Shown here: piece by piece, positions 23,629-33,348 of the stretch
Numbering within the stretch: the first letter of the stretch is position 1
How the letters are laid out: each line of letters begins with the position of its first letter
From: Adenophora triphylla var. japonica
Taxonomy: Eukaryota; Streptophyta; Magnoliopsida; Asterales; Campanulaceae
Reading direction: 5' to 3'
Assembly: GCA_022495995.1 (NCBI GenBank)
Contig: JAFEMH010002331.1
Span: forward strand, 53,501 to 117,500
Length of the DNA: 64,000 nt
Position numbers and translations under genes: made by a program
Notes under the pieces: model-generated
Database searches by the model: none
What the model was told of the DNA's origin: nothing
What the model saw: the letters and a program-made list of their open reading frames with translations, nothing else

Positions 23629-23843
23629 TGTCACGACCCTAAACCTAGGCACCATTTTGGTCACACGTGGAGCACGTGGGGGTGGGGTGCATTGCATCTC
23701 ATGTTAGGCCTATATGAAAATTTGAATGGCTCTGTGTTTATTTGCATAATTTGCTAATTTACGGGATTTTAGATGGTAATAAATTAAATTTAAATATATA
23801 ATGTTTAAATGGAATAAATAGGAATTATTGTGGTAAAAATGTA
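23629..23843 (+). repeat. 5' LTR of D, first part
   Basis: It begins TGTCACGACCCTAAACC and matches 41065-41279. It is interrupted at 23843 by element E and continues at 34336-36507. Confidence 0.9.
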
Positions 23844-24241
23844 TGAAATTGTCTATGGCTAAGTACTTATGAGACGAAACTCACAAGGTGAGATGAAACT
23901 CACGGGTGTTGTCCTTAGTGTTAATGACACTAACGACGACACTTTCACCAATTCTAGAAAAGCACAAATCAATAGAAATAAATATAATTTGCAGCGGAAA
24001 TATTAAAGCAATACACAAGAATATAATTTTTATCAAGTTATATAAATATATAACTTGATGGGTGCCTAAAAGGCAAGACCTTTCTATTAATAATATGAAT
24101 TCAATACAAGGTCGAGGTTGTTCCTTAATGATAAACGAACCCTGATATAAGGAACAACATACACGAATTCTCTCAGTAAATAAACACTCAAAAACCTCAC
24201 AAAAATATAAAAATCTATATGAAATATTCGAGTGTTGGACA

Positions 24242-24272
24242 AAGTGTTGCCGACACTGAATGGCAACACTTG
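24242..24272 (-). repeat. Cassette, single-arm form (3' LTR of E)
   Basis: AGTGTTGCC, 10 nt, GGCAACACT: a perfect 9-bp inverted repeat. The same copy is at about 33747-33777 in the 5' LTR. Confidence 0.75.
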
Positions 24273-24724
24273 AGAGCAGAATTCTACTTTTCTTGTGCAG
24301 ATTTGCGTTTTCTGAATTGGATGATCTTCAATGAAGATCCACTGCACTATTTATAGGCCACAAAGTCTTGGAGCCTACTCAAATGATCAGCTAACAGTTT
24401 GGAGTTTGTTTCCTCCATTTATGCCACTCGCCTCTTTTGTAGGAGACCTAGTCTTCTCTTGCTTCTCTTGCTTGTACCTCTTAGCTTTGGTTGCCTTGTA
24501 CTCTGACTTGTTCTCCCCCAGAATAGCTGAATAAAATATCTCCTGGCTTGGTCATCAATTAAACAAATAAACACATGTTTATTTGTTAATTTCTTCTCCT
24601 CTTCGTGATTAACGCACGGGTTTCATTTCTGTTGCTGATTTTAAGCTCATTTTAAGGTGACTAACTACTGTTATATAAACATTAATTTACCCATTAATAT
24701 TTGTGAAAAATACAATAACTAACT

Positions 24725-24795
24725 CAGTGTCGCCAATTCCAAATGGCAACACTTTTGGCAACACCAGTGGCAACACTGGTTTGCAACACTTGGGA
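24725..24795 (-). repeat. Cassette, extended form (3' LTR of E)
   Basis: AGTGTCGCC, 10 nt, then four GGCAACACT-like 9-mers spaced by 3 nt (a 12-nt period). The partner copy in the 5' LTR is at about 34226-34295. Confidence 0.75.
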
Positions 24796-24840
24796 TGACA
24801 TTCATGACAACACATGATCTAACATTAACAATCTCCCCAT

Positions 24841-25265
24841 AGTTACTGATTTCTTCACAAAATACCAATGTGATGATCTTTTCAAAAACAGTTAGTCAAA
24901 CTTAACTAAAACCACAAAAAATGCCACGAGATTTTGATAGAGGCAACATCAACCTTCAGGCAATGTTTTGAAATATTTTTCAATCCAAAACATCAACCAT
25001 TAAGCAAATGAAGTATCAAAATCTTTACAAAAATCTCCCCCTTAATACGAAATTTAATAATTAAATAAACTAACTATTAAATTCTAAACAACCAACCAAC
25101 CATTTAACAAAAACCATCCATCATCTTTTGAAGAAAATTCCAGCTGAAACAAAGAAAAAAAAAACAGAAATAAAATTTGTTTAAGCATTACAAACCAAAA
25201 TAAAACAAATAAAATTGTTTTTGTTTCCAACCACCAAAAACACAAACCATTCGAACCAACCACCA
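24841..25265 (-). other. Region between the third ORF and the 3' LTR of E
   Basis: AT-rich and non-coding. No ORF, cassette or clear motif is seen apart from the adjacent purine tract. Confidence 0.5.
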
Positions 25266-27083
25266 TTAAACTGCATTTCCAGCTCCTTCACCTCCCTCAG
25301 CTGTCCCACTAGGCCCAGCACCATTCCCAGCTCCATCATCATCATCACGCCTTGGTGGCTTATCTCCCCCTATTTTGGAAGAAATTAAATCCACCATTTT
25401 CATCATGTCAGTGCGCATATCCAACCATCCCTGAATTACTGAGTCAATGTGCTTCACTTGACCATTGAAAAAATTAAGAATCATCGCAGCATCAACCATA
25501 ACAGGAGCAGTGTTGCCAGAAGTGTTGCCAGTTTCAGGGGCGACACTTGGGGCGACACTGGTAGCAGGGGCAGCAATTGGAGGAGCATTAGTAACCAAAA
25601 CCCAAGGTAAATCCCTGTGCCTATCACCTTCAGTAAAGTGTTTGGTAATTCTGTAATAAACAGGCTTTTCAGAGATATTATCACCATTCCAAGGCTTAAG
25701 GTTTTGGAACATGAGGACTTGGAAAATAAGGGAAGGAAATATGAAGGAGGAAGTCTTTTTCTTCTTAGCCCATGCAGCAAGGTGAGCAAATACAAGTCTC
25801 CCAAAGTTAACTCTTTGTTTCTTGCCTAGTTTGTACAACAAATCAGCTTGCTCAAAAGTGACCGTGTTCTCGTTTGCCGTAGGAAGCCAATTTGTTATAC
25901 AAATCTTGTGGAGCACGCTAAACAAAGAAGTGAGATGGGTAGACCTAAAGTGATCAGACCAAATGGTGATTCTCCCTCCAGTTAAAAAGGTGGCTAAGGC
26001 ATTAGGATCATATTCCAAGCTCTCATCTTCGACATTAGGGAGGCCGAAGGCTCTATTGATAATCAAAGGATTAAAATCAAAGATAATGCCCCTAACAAAG
26101 ATCTTTCCATAATGAGGGGTATTCCTATCATCAATATTATCCCTAAGATGAGCATAGAAATTCCTAACCACACTTTCAATATACGATGACACTCTAGTCA
26201 CCGTAGGCAAAAACATCCTATCCTCCAAAAACTGATACACACCTAACTCCTTGAATTGAGTCACATAAATATTCTTTTCATTCAGAATTTTCTTCTCAGA
26301 ATCTTCAACAAAATTATGAAGACTCGCATCACTATAAAATTCTTCCGAAAGAAATGGACGTTCATAAAATCCAAAAGACTCATAATCTGATTTTTCATCT
26401 TGAGAGGGATTAGGAGAGTGTACCTCAGGCCATGAAATAGGAGAATACGAAGGAGAACTCGATTGTGCTTTGGTCTTGGCAGAAGGTGTTGCTTCAGGTG
26501 TTGCCATTTCATCGGCAACACTTGGGGCGACACTTGATGAAATTTTCTGTTTCTTCTTCATTTTGGACTGGGCTTCAGCAAGAGTTTCCTCATCTTCCAA
26601 CCAAGCTTCTTCATCCTCATCAGAAGATGATGAGGGCTCCTTTGTCTCTTTAAAAGCTGGGTCCGAACCTTCCTCGGACGAAATGTTGAGCGAAGAGCTT
26701 GAAGAATCATCCACATTTACCGGATCATCAGCTGTATTAGATGGTATCTTTGACCTGAACAGAGTTTTGATCCTCTCCGATTGTCTACGCACTCCACCCC
26801 TAAAAGAGCTAGAGGCATCAACCGCCTTTCGCTTCTTGGTCTTCTTCTGAGGGGCGAAGGTGAGTTCTGTGGATGGGGTAGCTTCAGGAAGATTGATGGG
26901 AATGGGAATTTGAGAAGGATCATAGACAACAATGTCTAAGGATGGTGAGGTTGAGGGTGTGGCCGAAAGTGTCGCAGGGGATATCTCCATTGGAACGGCG
27001 ACATTTGAGGCAACACTAGAGGGAGCTAGAGGCGAAATTTCCATGGGAGACGAAATTTGGGAAGTATTTTTAGGGCTAGCCAT
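25266..27083 (-). CDS. Third ORF of E, after pol (plant transposon-type domain, function unknown)
   Basis: The frame is open for 619 codons from ATG at 27125; I favour the second ATG (27083, MASPKN, context TTCCATGGCT), giving 605. Residues about 1-230 are Ser/Pro/Glu-rich and low complexity. About 230-500 is a globular domain (YVTQFKELGVYQFLEDRM, FDFNPLIINRAFGLP, TGGRITIWSDHF, TNWLPTANENTVTFEQADLL, RVNFGRLVFAHLAAW). It resembles the family called 'putative plant transposon protein' (from memory, Pfam PF20167). The C terminus is acidic and Gly-rich. Position after pol is where Sireviruses carry an env-like ORF, but I see no internal transmembrane segment. If 27125 is used, a short hydrophobic N terminus (FFVFLILL) is added. 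Three cassette copies lie inside it. It is the longest undamaged frame in E. Confidence 0.7.
   Translation of the reverse strand: MASPKNTSQISSPMEISPLAPSSVASNVAVPMEISPATLSATPSTSPSLDIVVYDPSQIPIPINLPEATPSTELTFAPQKKTKKRKAVDASSSFRGGVRRQSERIKTLFRSKIPSNTADDPVNVDDSSSSSLNISSEEGSDPAFKETKEPSSSSDEDEEAWLEDEETLAEAQSKMKKKQKISSSVAPSVADEMATPEATPSAKTKAQSSSPSYSPISWPEVHSPNPSQDEKSDYESFGFYERPFLSEEFYSDASLHNFVEDSEKKILNEKNIYVTQFKELGVYQFLEDRMFLPTVTRVSSYIESVVRNFYAHLRDNIDDRNTPHYGKIFVRGIIFDFNPLIINRAFGLPNVEDESLEYDPNALATFLTGGRITIWSDHFRSTHLTSLFSVLHKICITNWLPTANENTVTFEQADLLYKLGKKQRVNFGRLVFAHLAAWAKKKKTSSFIFPSLIFQVLMFQNLKPWNGDNISEKPVYYRITKHFTEGDRHRDLPWVLVTNAPPIAAPATSVAPSVAPETGNTSGNTAPVMVDAAMILNFFNGQVKHIDSVIQGWLDMRTDMMKMVDLISSKIGGDKPPRRDDDDGAGNGAGPSGTAEGGEGAGNAV
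25508..25561 (-). repeat. Cassette in the third ORF, copy 1
   Basis: On the plus strand: AGTGTTGCC, 3 nt, AGTGTTGCC, 9 nt, GGCGACACT, 3 nt, GGCGACACT; 51 nt. Translated as [17 protein letters not shown]. Confidence 0.85.
26485..26535 (-). repeat. Cassette in the third ORF, copy 2
   Basis: GGTGTTGCT, 3 nt, GGTGTTGCC, 8 nt, GGCAACACT, 3 nt, GGCGACACT. Translated as [17 protein letters not shown]. Confidence 0.85.
26957..27016 (-). repeat. Cassette in the third ORF, degenerate copy 3
   Basis: GGTGTGGCC, 3 nt, AGTGTCGCA, a longer centre, GGCGACATT, 4 nt, GGCAACACT. Same arms, more decayed. Confidence 0.6.
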
Positions 27084-27125
27084 GGAAGATTGAAGAAGAA
27101 TGAGGAAGACGAAGAACTGGGGCAA

Positions 27126-28104
27126 GGGTTTGGGATTCCGCCTAGAGAGAGAGAGAATACGGTGAGAGAGAGAGGGTTTAGGAGGGGGTTTTAAGAGTGA
27201 ATAGTGGAGGGATTTAATTGATTTGACAAGGTCAAATTAATTAAACCTCCACTTATCTCTAAAAATCCCAACAATACTCAAGTGTTATCCGCCATTTTTT
27301 TAAAAAAATCCTTCTTTTTTTTTTTTTTAATTTTTTTTTTAATTTTTAATTTTTTAATAATAACTAAACATAATTTTAGTAATATCCATAAAATTGTGTT
27401 TTTCAAAATTCAAAGAGATGAATTTTAAAAAATAGATATTACAAAATTACACTTAGATTGACAAAAATAAAAATTTTTGCTAAAAACCTTTTAAATTTCA
27501 CAAACTCTAAATATAAGCAAATAGACTTTTGGAAATTTAAAATTTAATTAACAAAAACAAAAACAAGAAAATAAAAAATTAATGTAGCATCTACTAATGT
27601 GTTACTAGCAATGTTGCGTGACACACAAGGCAACATTTTTAAATAAAATCCCCTTGATATTTTTCAACATATATAACTTATCATTCCTTAGGCAATTTAT
27701 AAGCACACTTTACACTTTCTTTATTTACAAGGAAGCATCGTAGTAGCGAGCTCCGTGCCCCGAGTTTTTTATTAAAGTGTAAAGCTACAATTAGTAAGTT
27801 TTATACCTTTCAAGTAGGGTACACTGTAGTAGCGAGCTCCATGTCCCTAATACTTAATATAAAACACTACATTATATTCCCTTTGGGAATTTTCACAAGC
27901 TTTGCCTTTTTTTTTTTTAATATCAACAACAATATGAGTGACTTTGTCACTTTTTAGCACAAAGGGGTATTTTATAAAAAAATGTTAACCTTAAGAATGT
28001 ACACATACTAGAACAGAAAGGTCAGTAAATGCCCCCCATTTGGGATTAAACAACTATATATATATTTTTTTTTTAAATTTTAAAGATAATGTACAACTCA
28101 TACA
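27126..28104 (-). other. Spacer between pol and the third ORF of E
   Basis: Non-coding and AT-rich, with long T runs (about 27310-27355). It holds two direct copies of GTAGTAGCGAGCTCC(G/A)TG about 86 bp apart (27740-27761 and 27826-27847), GC-rich islands in an AT-rich setting, and a short cassette-like inverted repeat (27599-27637). It could contain the leader or promoter for the third ORF; nothing decisive is visible. Confidence 0.5.
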
Positions 28105-28146
28105 AAGTGTTGCTGACAGTGTTGGTAACACTGACGGCAACACTAA
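28105..28146 (-). repeat. Cassette just after the pol stop codon
   Basis: AGTGTTGCT, 3 nt, AGTGTTGGT, AACACT, 3 nt, GGCAACACT, with almost no loop. It begins about five bases after the RNase H stop codon in the direction of transcription. Confidence 0.8.
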
Positions 28147-28151
28147 CAGAT

Positions 28152-28541
28152 TTATAGAAAACATAGACCAAGAGATTTTTTCAAACTTGAAAATCTCTCA
28201 TGGTCCAAGGCTTTGGTCAAAATATCAGCAAGTTGATGTTTTGTATCAATATGCTCTATTTGGATCAATTCCTTTTCTACTAAATCTCTTAAAAAATGAT
28301 GGCGGATATCAATGTGCTTAGTGCGAGAGTGTTGTACAGGGTTTTTGGAAATATTTATAGCACTCAAATTGTCACAATACATGGTCAAGATATTACTATC
28401 AAGACCATAGTCATCAAGCATGTGTTTTAACCATATTAGTTGTGAACAACAACTCCCTGCTGCCACATATTCAGATTCAGCAGTCGAGAGAGAAACACAG
28501 TTTTGCTTGCGACTGTACCATGACACTAGATTATTACCCAA
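28152..28541 (-). pseudogene. Copia RNase H of E
   Basis: 129 codons: SWYSRKQNCVSLSTAESEYV, then LIWLKHML, YCDNLSAINISKNPVQHSRT, KHIDIRHHFLRD, and QLADILTKAL. These are the C-terminal motifs of copia pol (SLSTAESEY, ADILTK). The C terminus looks natural; the N-terminal link to RT (28542-28791) is in other frames, so pol is broken here. Confidence 0.9.
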
Positions 28542-28791
28542 GAAAAAAAACCCCCACTAGTATTCTTTCTGTCATCTATATCCCTGCCCAATCGAGTCAC
28601 TAAAACCAACTAAGTTGGTATTAGTGTCTTCGGTGAACCAGATGCCCAATTCACTTGTCCCAGACACATACTTGATGATTTTCTTGACAAGCATTTAGGT
28701 GAGAAATTTTAGGAGCAGATTGATATCTAGCACAAACACCTACGCCGAACATTATATCGGGACGGCGCGGTAAGATAAAGAAGACTACCTA
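28542..28791 (-). pseudogene. Damaged RT-RNase H junction of E
   Basis: RT connection motifs are readable only across frames (for example a '[17 protein letters not shown]'-like stretch near 28780-28735). Indels and stops separate the two open pieces. Confidence 0.65.
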
Positions 28792-30135
28792 TCATGGATC
28801 TATACGAGTTGGGTCAACATCCTCCCCTGCCTGATCTTTGGTTACCTTAAGAGATGATCCCATAGGTATTTTAGAGCTCTTGGCACTCTCCAATCCAAAT
28901 CTTTTCACCGGGCTCTTAGCATACTTGCTCTGAGTGATGAAGATTCCATCATTCGATTGTTTCACCTGCAATCCTAGGAAATAATTAAGTTCTCCTATCA
29001 TGCTCATCTCAAATGTAGATGTCATAGCTTCCACAAAATTTTGTAAACATGTTTTAGATGTGGAACCATAAACTATGTCATCAACATAGATTTGAGCAAT
29101 GACAAGCTCTTTATTTTCCCTAAGAATAAATAATGTCCTATCGGCTTCTCCTCTAACAAATCCATATTCAAGAAGAAAGCTTGTTAGACGCCCATACCAT
29201 GCACGAGGAGCTTGTTTTAAGCCATATAAGGCCTTATCAAGTCTGTATACATGGTCTAGGTAGAATGGGTCTTCAAACCCTTTGGGTTGCTCAACATAGA
29301 TCTCTTTATCTAAGTACCCATTCAAGAAAGCCGCTTTGACATCCATTTGGTGCAATGTGATTTTGAGATAACAAGCTATAGCAAGAAGAAGTCTTATTGA
29401 CTCAATTCTAGCCACAGGTGCAAAGGTCTCGTCAAAGTCAATTCCTTCCACTTGTGTATAGCCTTGAGCCACAAGACGAGCTTTATTACGAACAATATTA
29501 CCCAATTCATCAGATTTGTTTTTGTAAATCCATTTAGTTCCAATAATGTTAGTATTTAAAGGACGTGGAACTAAACACCAAACCTCGTTACGGGTAAATT
29601 GTTCAAGCTCTTCTTGCATAGCTTGAATCCAGAATTTATCATTTAAGGCCTCAATCACATTTTTTGGTTCAACAGAGGAAACGAAACAAGAGTGTTTTAC
29701 CTGAGAGTATGTGGAGGACATACACACATACCTAACCATATCTCTGTAATCAACTGGCTCCTTGTTCCTTGTTCTAACCCCTTCATTAACATCACCAATT
29801 ACTTGAGTAATGGGATGATAATTTCTAATTCGAGCTGGGGGATCTCTCCTGCCTTGATGGTACACCAATCCATCTTCTCCTTCTGAGTCACTGCTCTCAG
29901 AATTTCCAGCCACTGTTCTGTTCTCCTGTGTTGCCTCAGGTGTTGCCATTTCAGGGGCGACACTTGGAGCAACACTTGAATCTGTGGCTGCAATGGCTGA
30001 ATCAGATTCTGTTCCAGCCCTTTGTTCGACTTCTTCTAGTAGAGTCAGAGGTATATCATCAGCTGGTTCTCCTGTGGCACTCAAGTAATCATTAAATTCA
30101 ATATTTACCGATTCTTGAATCACTTTTAACCTCAA
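28792..30135 (-). pseudogene. Copia reverse transcriptase of E
   Basis: 447 codons in the same frame as the upstream integrase part, separated from it by one stop (30157-30159). Motifs: [74 protein letters not shown], catalytic [21 protein letters not shown]. It ends in a premature stop after VDPTRIDP. A cassette copy (29926-29978) lies in the linker before RT and adds [17 protein letters not shown]. Confidence 0.9.
29926..29978 (-). repeat. Cassette in the pol linker, copy 1
   Basis: TGTGTTGCC, 3 nt, GGTGTTGCC, 8 nt, GGCGACACT, 3 nt, AGCAACACT; translated in the same frame as 26485-26535. Confidence 0.85.
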
Positions 30136-30782
30136 ATTATAGACACGATAAGCATGTTAGTTTTGAGAGTATCCAAGAAAGATGGCTTTGTCACTCTTAG
30201 AATCAAGTTTTCCTAAGTATTCCCGGTCATTTAAAATGTAGCACAAACACCCAAACACATGAAAATAGTGAACCGTAGGTTTCTTTCCATTTAAAATCTC
30301 ATAGGGTGTCATAGTTGTACCGGGTCTTAAGAAAACTCTATTTGTAGTGTGACAAGCTGTGTTTAATGCTTCGGCCCAAAAACCTTTAGAAATATTTCTA
30401 GCAATTAGCATAACACGAGCCATTTCCATTAAAGTCCTATTTTTCCTTTCAGCAACACCATTTTGTTGTGGTGTTTTGGGTGCTGAAAACTCATGGTGTA
30501 TCCCCTTTTTACTACAAAAAGTAGAAAAGGAGATGTTTTCAAATTCTCTACCATGATCTGATCTTATTCGAAAAATAGGAGAACAAAACATGTTTTTGAT
30601 TTTAGAGACTAAGTGAGTAAATTTATCAAAAGTTTCAGATTTTTCTCTTAAGAAATACACCCATGTAAACCTAGAAAAATCATCAACTATCACATAAACA
30701 TACTTCTTACCTCCCAAGCTTTCTACCTCAATAGGACCCATCAAGTCCATATGTAGAAGCTGAAAACAATGTGTTGTTCCTG

Positions 30783-30822
30783 AGTGTTGCTCATTGTGTT
30801 GTTCAACACTGTGAGCAACACG
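30783..30822 (-). repeat. Cassette inside the integrase, compact form
   Basis: AGTGTTGCT, then GTGTTG, 2 nt, CAACAC, then AGCAACACG: a 10-bp outer and 6-bp inner stem. It falls between the zinc site and the catalytic core and encodes RVAHSVEQHNEQHSGTT. Confidence 0.8.
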
Positions 30823-31434
30823 AGTTTGCTTACCCTTTTGACAGTCACCACACATCACGGTGTTTTTGAGGTCTAGTTTAGGAACACCTTTGACGGCATT
30901 ATGTTTGATAATCTTCTCAAGATTCCTATAATGAGAATGACCTAACTTTTGATGCCATAACCTAATATCATCAAGTTTTGTCAAATTGCACACTGATTTA
31001 TTACCAACCAGATAGCAATTATCACTTGATCTTATTCCAGTCATGACACAAAAGTTAGTGTTATCAAATACTTCACAGGTATTTTTATTGAATTTTACCT
31101 CCAAATTTTCATCACATAGTTGGCTAATGCTAATTAAATTAGCAAGTAAACCATCTACGTGCAAGACATTTTTCAAAGGAGGAAAACCAACAATATCCAG
31201 TGTTCCTTTACCAACTATTTCACTCTTGCCTCCACCACCATAAGTCACTGAGCCTCCTTGAATAGGTTGGTACTCTGTTAGGAATGATTTTGTACCAGTC
31301 ATATGACGTGAACAACCACTATCAAAGTACCAAGTTCCTGCAATGTTAGTCCTTAAGGCTGTATAAACAACATAGCATTTCAGTTTTTCCTTGGGTAACC
31401 AACCCTTTTTTGAAAATCTGGATTTCTGTTCACC

Positions 31435-31488
31435 AGTGTTGCCATAAGTGTTGCCCTGAGAAACTGGCGACACTTGAGGCGACACTTG
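31435..31488 (-). repeat. Cassette between the zinc knuckle and protease
   Basis: AGTGTTGCC, 3 nt, AGTGTTGCC, 10 nt, GGCGACACT, 3 nt, GGCGACACT. Read in a different frame from the others: LQVSPQVSPVSQGNTYGNTG. Confidence 0.85.
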
Positions 31489-32047
31489 AAGACTGGACAT
31501 TTTCTTTTGTAGAAAAATGCAATCTGGTTTTAAATGTCCAGCTTTGTGACAGTATCCACACTCATTGGATTGATCAGAGGAATCACTAGGAGTGCTACCC
31601 TTTTCCTTGACACGCTCTTTTACAAAACAATTTTTAGTTTCAACATCAAACAAGGAAGAGGTAATACTTTCAAGTGATTCTTGGAACCCAAGACCAGCTT
31701 TCAGAGGCTTACTCAATTTGAGTATTTCATCCAATTTGGATGAACTCGTGTTGAGTTTTTTGAATGTGGATTCGGCTAGGTTGAGTTTGGCCTTGATTTT
31801 ATCAAGATCCAAGTCTCTCCTACTGAGTTGAGCTTCTAGCCGAGTCAAGGAGTTCTTAAGATCCTGATTTTCCTTTTTCAAGAAAACCACCATCTTATTC
31901 TCCTTTTTCCATTCCACGAGGAGAGATTTATAGAGGTTTTTTAATTCACAAATAAGTTCATCTTTATCAAGATCATCCTCTATAATCTCTTCTGAATTTA
32001 AATCGGTTGAACCATGCAAATTAAGATCATTTAAAGAATCATACCTG

Positions 32048-32099
32048 AAGTGTTGTGCCAAGTGTTGCCAATTCCTGGACGACACTTGGGGCAACACTT
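32048..32099 (-). repeat. Cassette at the gag/pol frame change
   Basis: AGTGTTGTG, 3 nt, AGTGTTGCC, 8 nt, GACGACACT, 3 nt, GGCAACACT. It is translated both as SVAPSVVQELATLGTTL (end of gag) and as MLPQVSSRNWQHLAQHF (start of the next frame). Confidence 0.85.
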
Positions 32100-32114
32100 T
32101 CTGAAGAAGTCACC

Positions 32115-32166
32115 AATGTTGTGTCAAGTGTTGTCAAATCTGTAACGACACTTGAAGTAACACTCT
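32115..32166 (-). repeat. Cassette in gag, degenerate copy
   Basis: AATGTTGTG, 3 nt, AGTGTTGTC, 8 nt, AACGACACT, 3 nt, AGTAACACT: spacing conserved, arms partly decayed. Only 15 bp from the previous copy. Confidence 0.7.
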
Positions 32167-33325
32167 CAGTCGAAGGTAGCTCCTCTACCGTGGCCATCAT
32201 GACTACTTGCTCCGTCTGTTCTTCTTTCTCCGTTCCTTCCTCCTCTCCATCACTAAGAGATACCCACAAGTTTTTGCCCGCCTTTCTCAAGGTGTTAGCA
32301 CATTCATTGGCATAGTGACCCCAACCGGAACAAGCATGACATTGAATAGATTCAATGTACTTAGGATCGGACCGGATCTTTTCCGAGGATGCACGCCTTG
32401 GTGGGATATCCTTTTGATTTGGAGGAGGATTTCTCCTTGTCACAAAACTAGAGGTTTTGGCCGTTTGGTCCTTAGCCTTTACCTGCACTTTGTTAAATTT
32501 TCTAACCATAGAATTATATCTCTTTGCAAGTAAAGCTACACTAGTATTTTCATCTAACTCCTCGAAGACTTCATCTTCATCGTCCACACATGTGTCCGAA
32601 GATTCGACTTTTAAGGCAATATTCTTGCCTTTAGAAGCCTCCGTTTGTTCATTGAGATTCAACTCAAAGTTTTTCAAAATACTCATTAAGGAGTTGATGT
32701 CCATTGTTGAAAGATTATGGGCCTCTTCAATAGCTGAAACTTTAATATTAAAACGTTCGGGAAGAGTACGAGTAGCTTTTGAAACAAGTTGTTTATTTGT
32801 AAAAGGCTCCCCTAATACTTGACAAGCATTTGAAATATCAATCAACTTTTCAAAATAAGACGAGATGTCTTCGTTTTCACCCATTCTTAATCTTTCAAAT
32901 CTACTAGTGAGACCTCTAAGCTTTGTTTCTCGGACACTGCCATCTCCTTCACAAAATCTTTGTAAAGTATCCCAAGCATCTTTTGCAGAGGGACTATTTT
33001 GAATGAGTTTGAACATATGCATGTCAACCCATTCATAGATGGCATTCAGTGCCTTTTCATTGAAACTAGCAAGATTATTCTCTTCAATTGTCCACTCGAA
33101 TTCAGGTTTGACTTGAACGTCACCATCGTCATCCGGAGGAAGCATTGGAACAGAATAACCATTTAAAATAGATCGCCAAGCCCGAAGATCAATTGATTTG
33201 ATATGCGAGCGTAGGCGAATCTTCCAATAAGCATAATTAGATTCGTCTAAAACCGGTAATCTCTTTTGATTAGGGTTTGCAGGATCATAAGCCATGACAA
33301 AAAGGATCTAAACACTTAGTATATC

Positions 33326-33347
33326 AAGTGCTAGGCTCTGATACCAA
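33326..33347 (-). other. Primer-binding site of E
   Basis: On the minus strand, TGGTATCAGAGCCTAGCACT directly follows the 5' LTR; TGGTATCAGAGC is the standard initiator tRNA-Met site. Confidence 0.92.
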
Positions 33348-33348
33348 A

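Larger units (their letters stand above)
23844..24830 (-). repeat. 3' LTR of E
   Basis: 987 bp, near-identical to 33349-34330 by eye. It contains two clusters of the 9-mer cassette (24242-24272 and 24725-24795). On the minus strand it is preceded by ATGGGGAGAT (24831-24840), the likely purine tract. Minus-strand TATA-like sequences lie in the AT-rich part. Confidence 0.9.
30157..32097 (-). pseudogene. Copia gag C terminus, protease and integrase of E
   Basis: 646 open codons. Residues about 35-135 are a Lys/Glu/Leu-rich coiled coil. A CCHC knuckle follows (CGYCHKAGHLKPDC), then the protease (WYFDSGCSRHMTG, active site DSG), integrase zinc site (LWHQKLGHSH...CGDCQKGK) and core (HMDLMGP, VDDFSRFTWVYFL, RSDHGREF, QQNGVAERKNRTL), so D, D and E are all present. 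One stop separates it from RT. The frame differs from the upstream gag ORF, and the overlap coincides with a cassette copy (32048-32099). Confidence 0.9.
32039..33295 (-). pseudogene. Copia gag of E
   Basis: 418 codons from MAYDPANPNQKRLPVLDESN. It has the copia gag core (LDESNYAYWKIRLRSHI, SAKDAWDTLQRFCEG, LRMGENEDISSYFEKL, TRTLPERFNIKV) and a zinc knuckle CHACSGWGHYANEC at about residues 320-333. It then runs through two cassette copies and stops. The rest of gag (coiled coil, second knuckle) is in another frame from 32097, so gag seems to have been split by a frameshift in the cassette zone, unless ribosomes shift there. Confidence 0.88.

Noticed and set aside
25465..26850. Plus-strand ORFs of 60-126 codons within the third ORF of E
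   Set aside because: Mirror frames of the real minus-strand ORF; they share its low-complexity and cassette segments only.
25266..27125. Third ORF of E considered as a genuine envelope protein
   Set aside because: No internal transmembrane segment, cleavage site or glycoprotein features were seen; only the disputed first 14 residues are hydrophobic.
30783..30822. Cassette in the integrase considered as a chance palindrome
   Set aside because: Not treated as chance: its words and 3-nt spacing match at least eight other copies in the same element.
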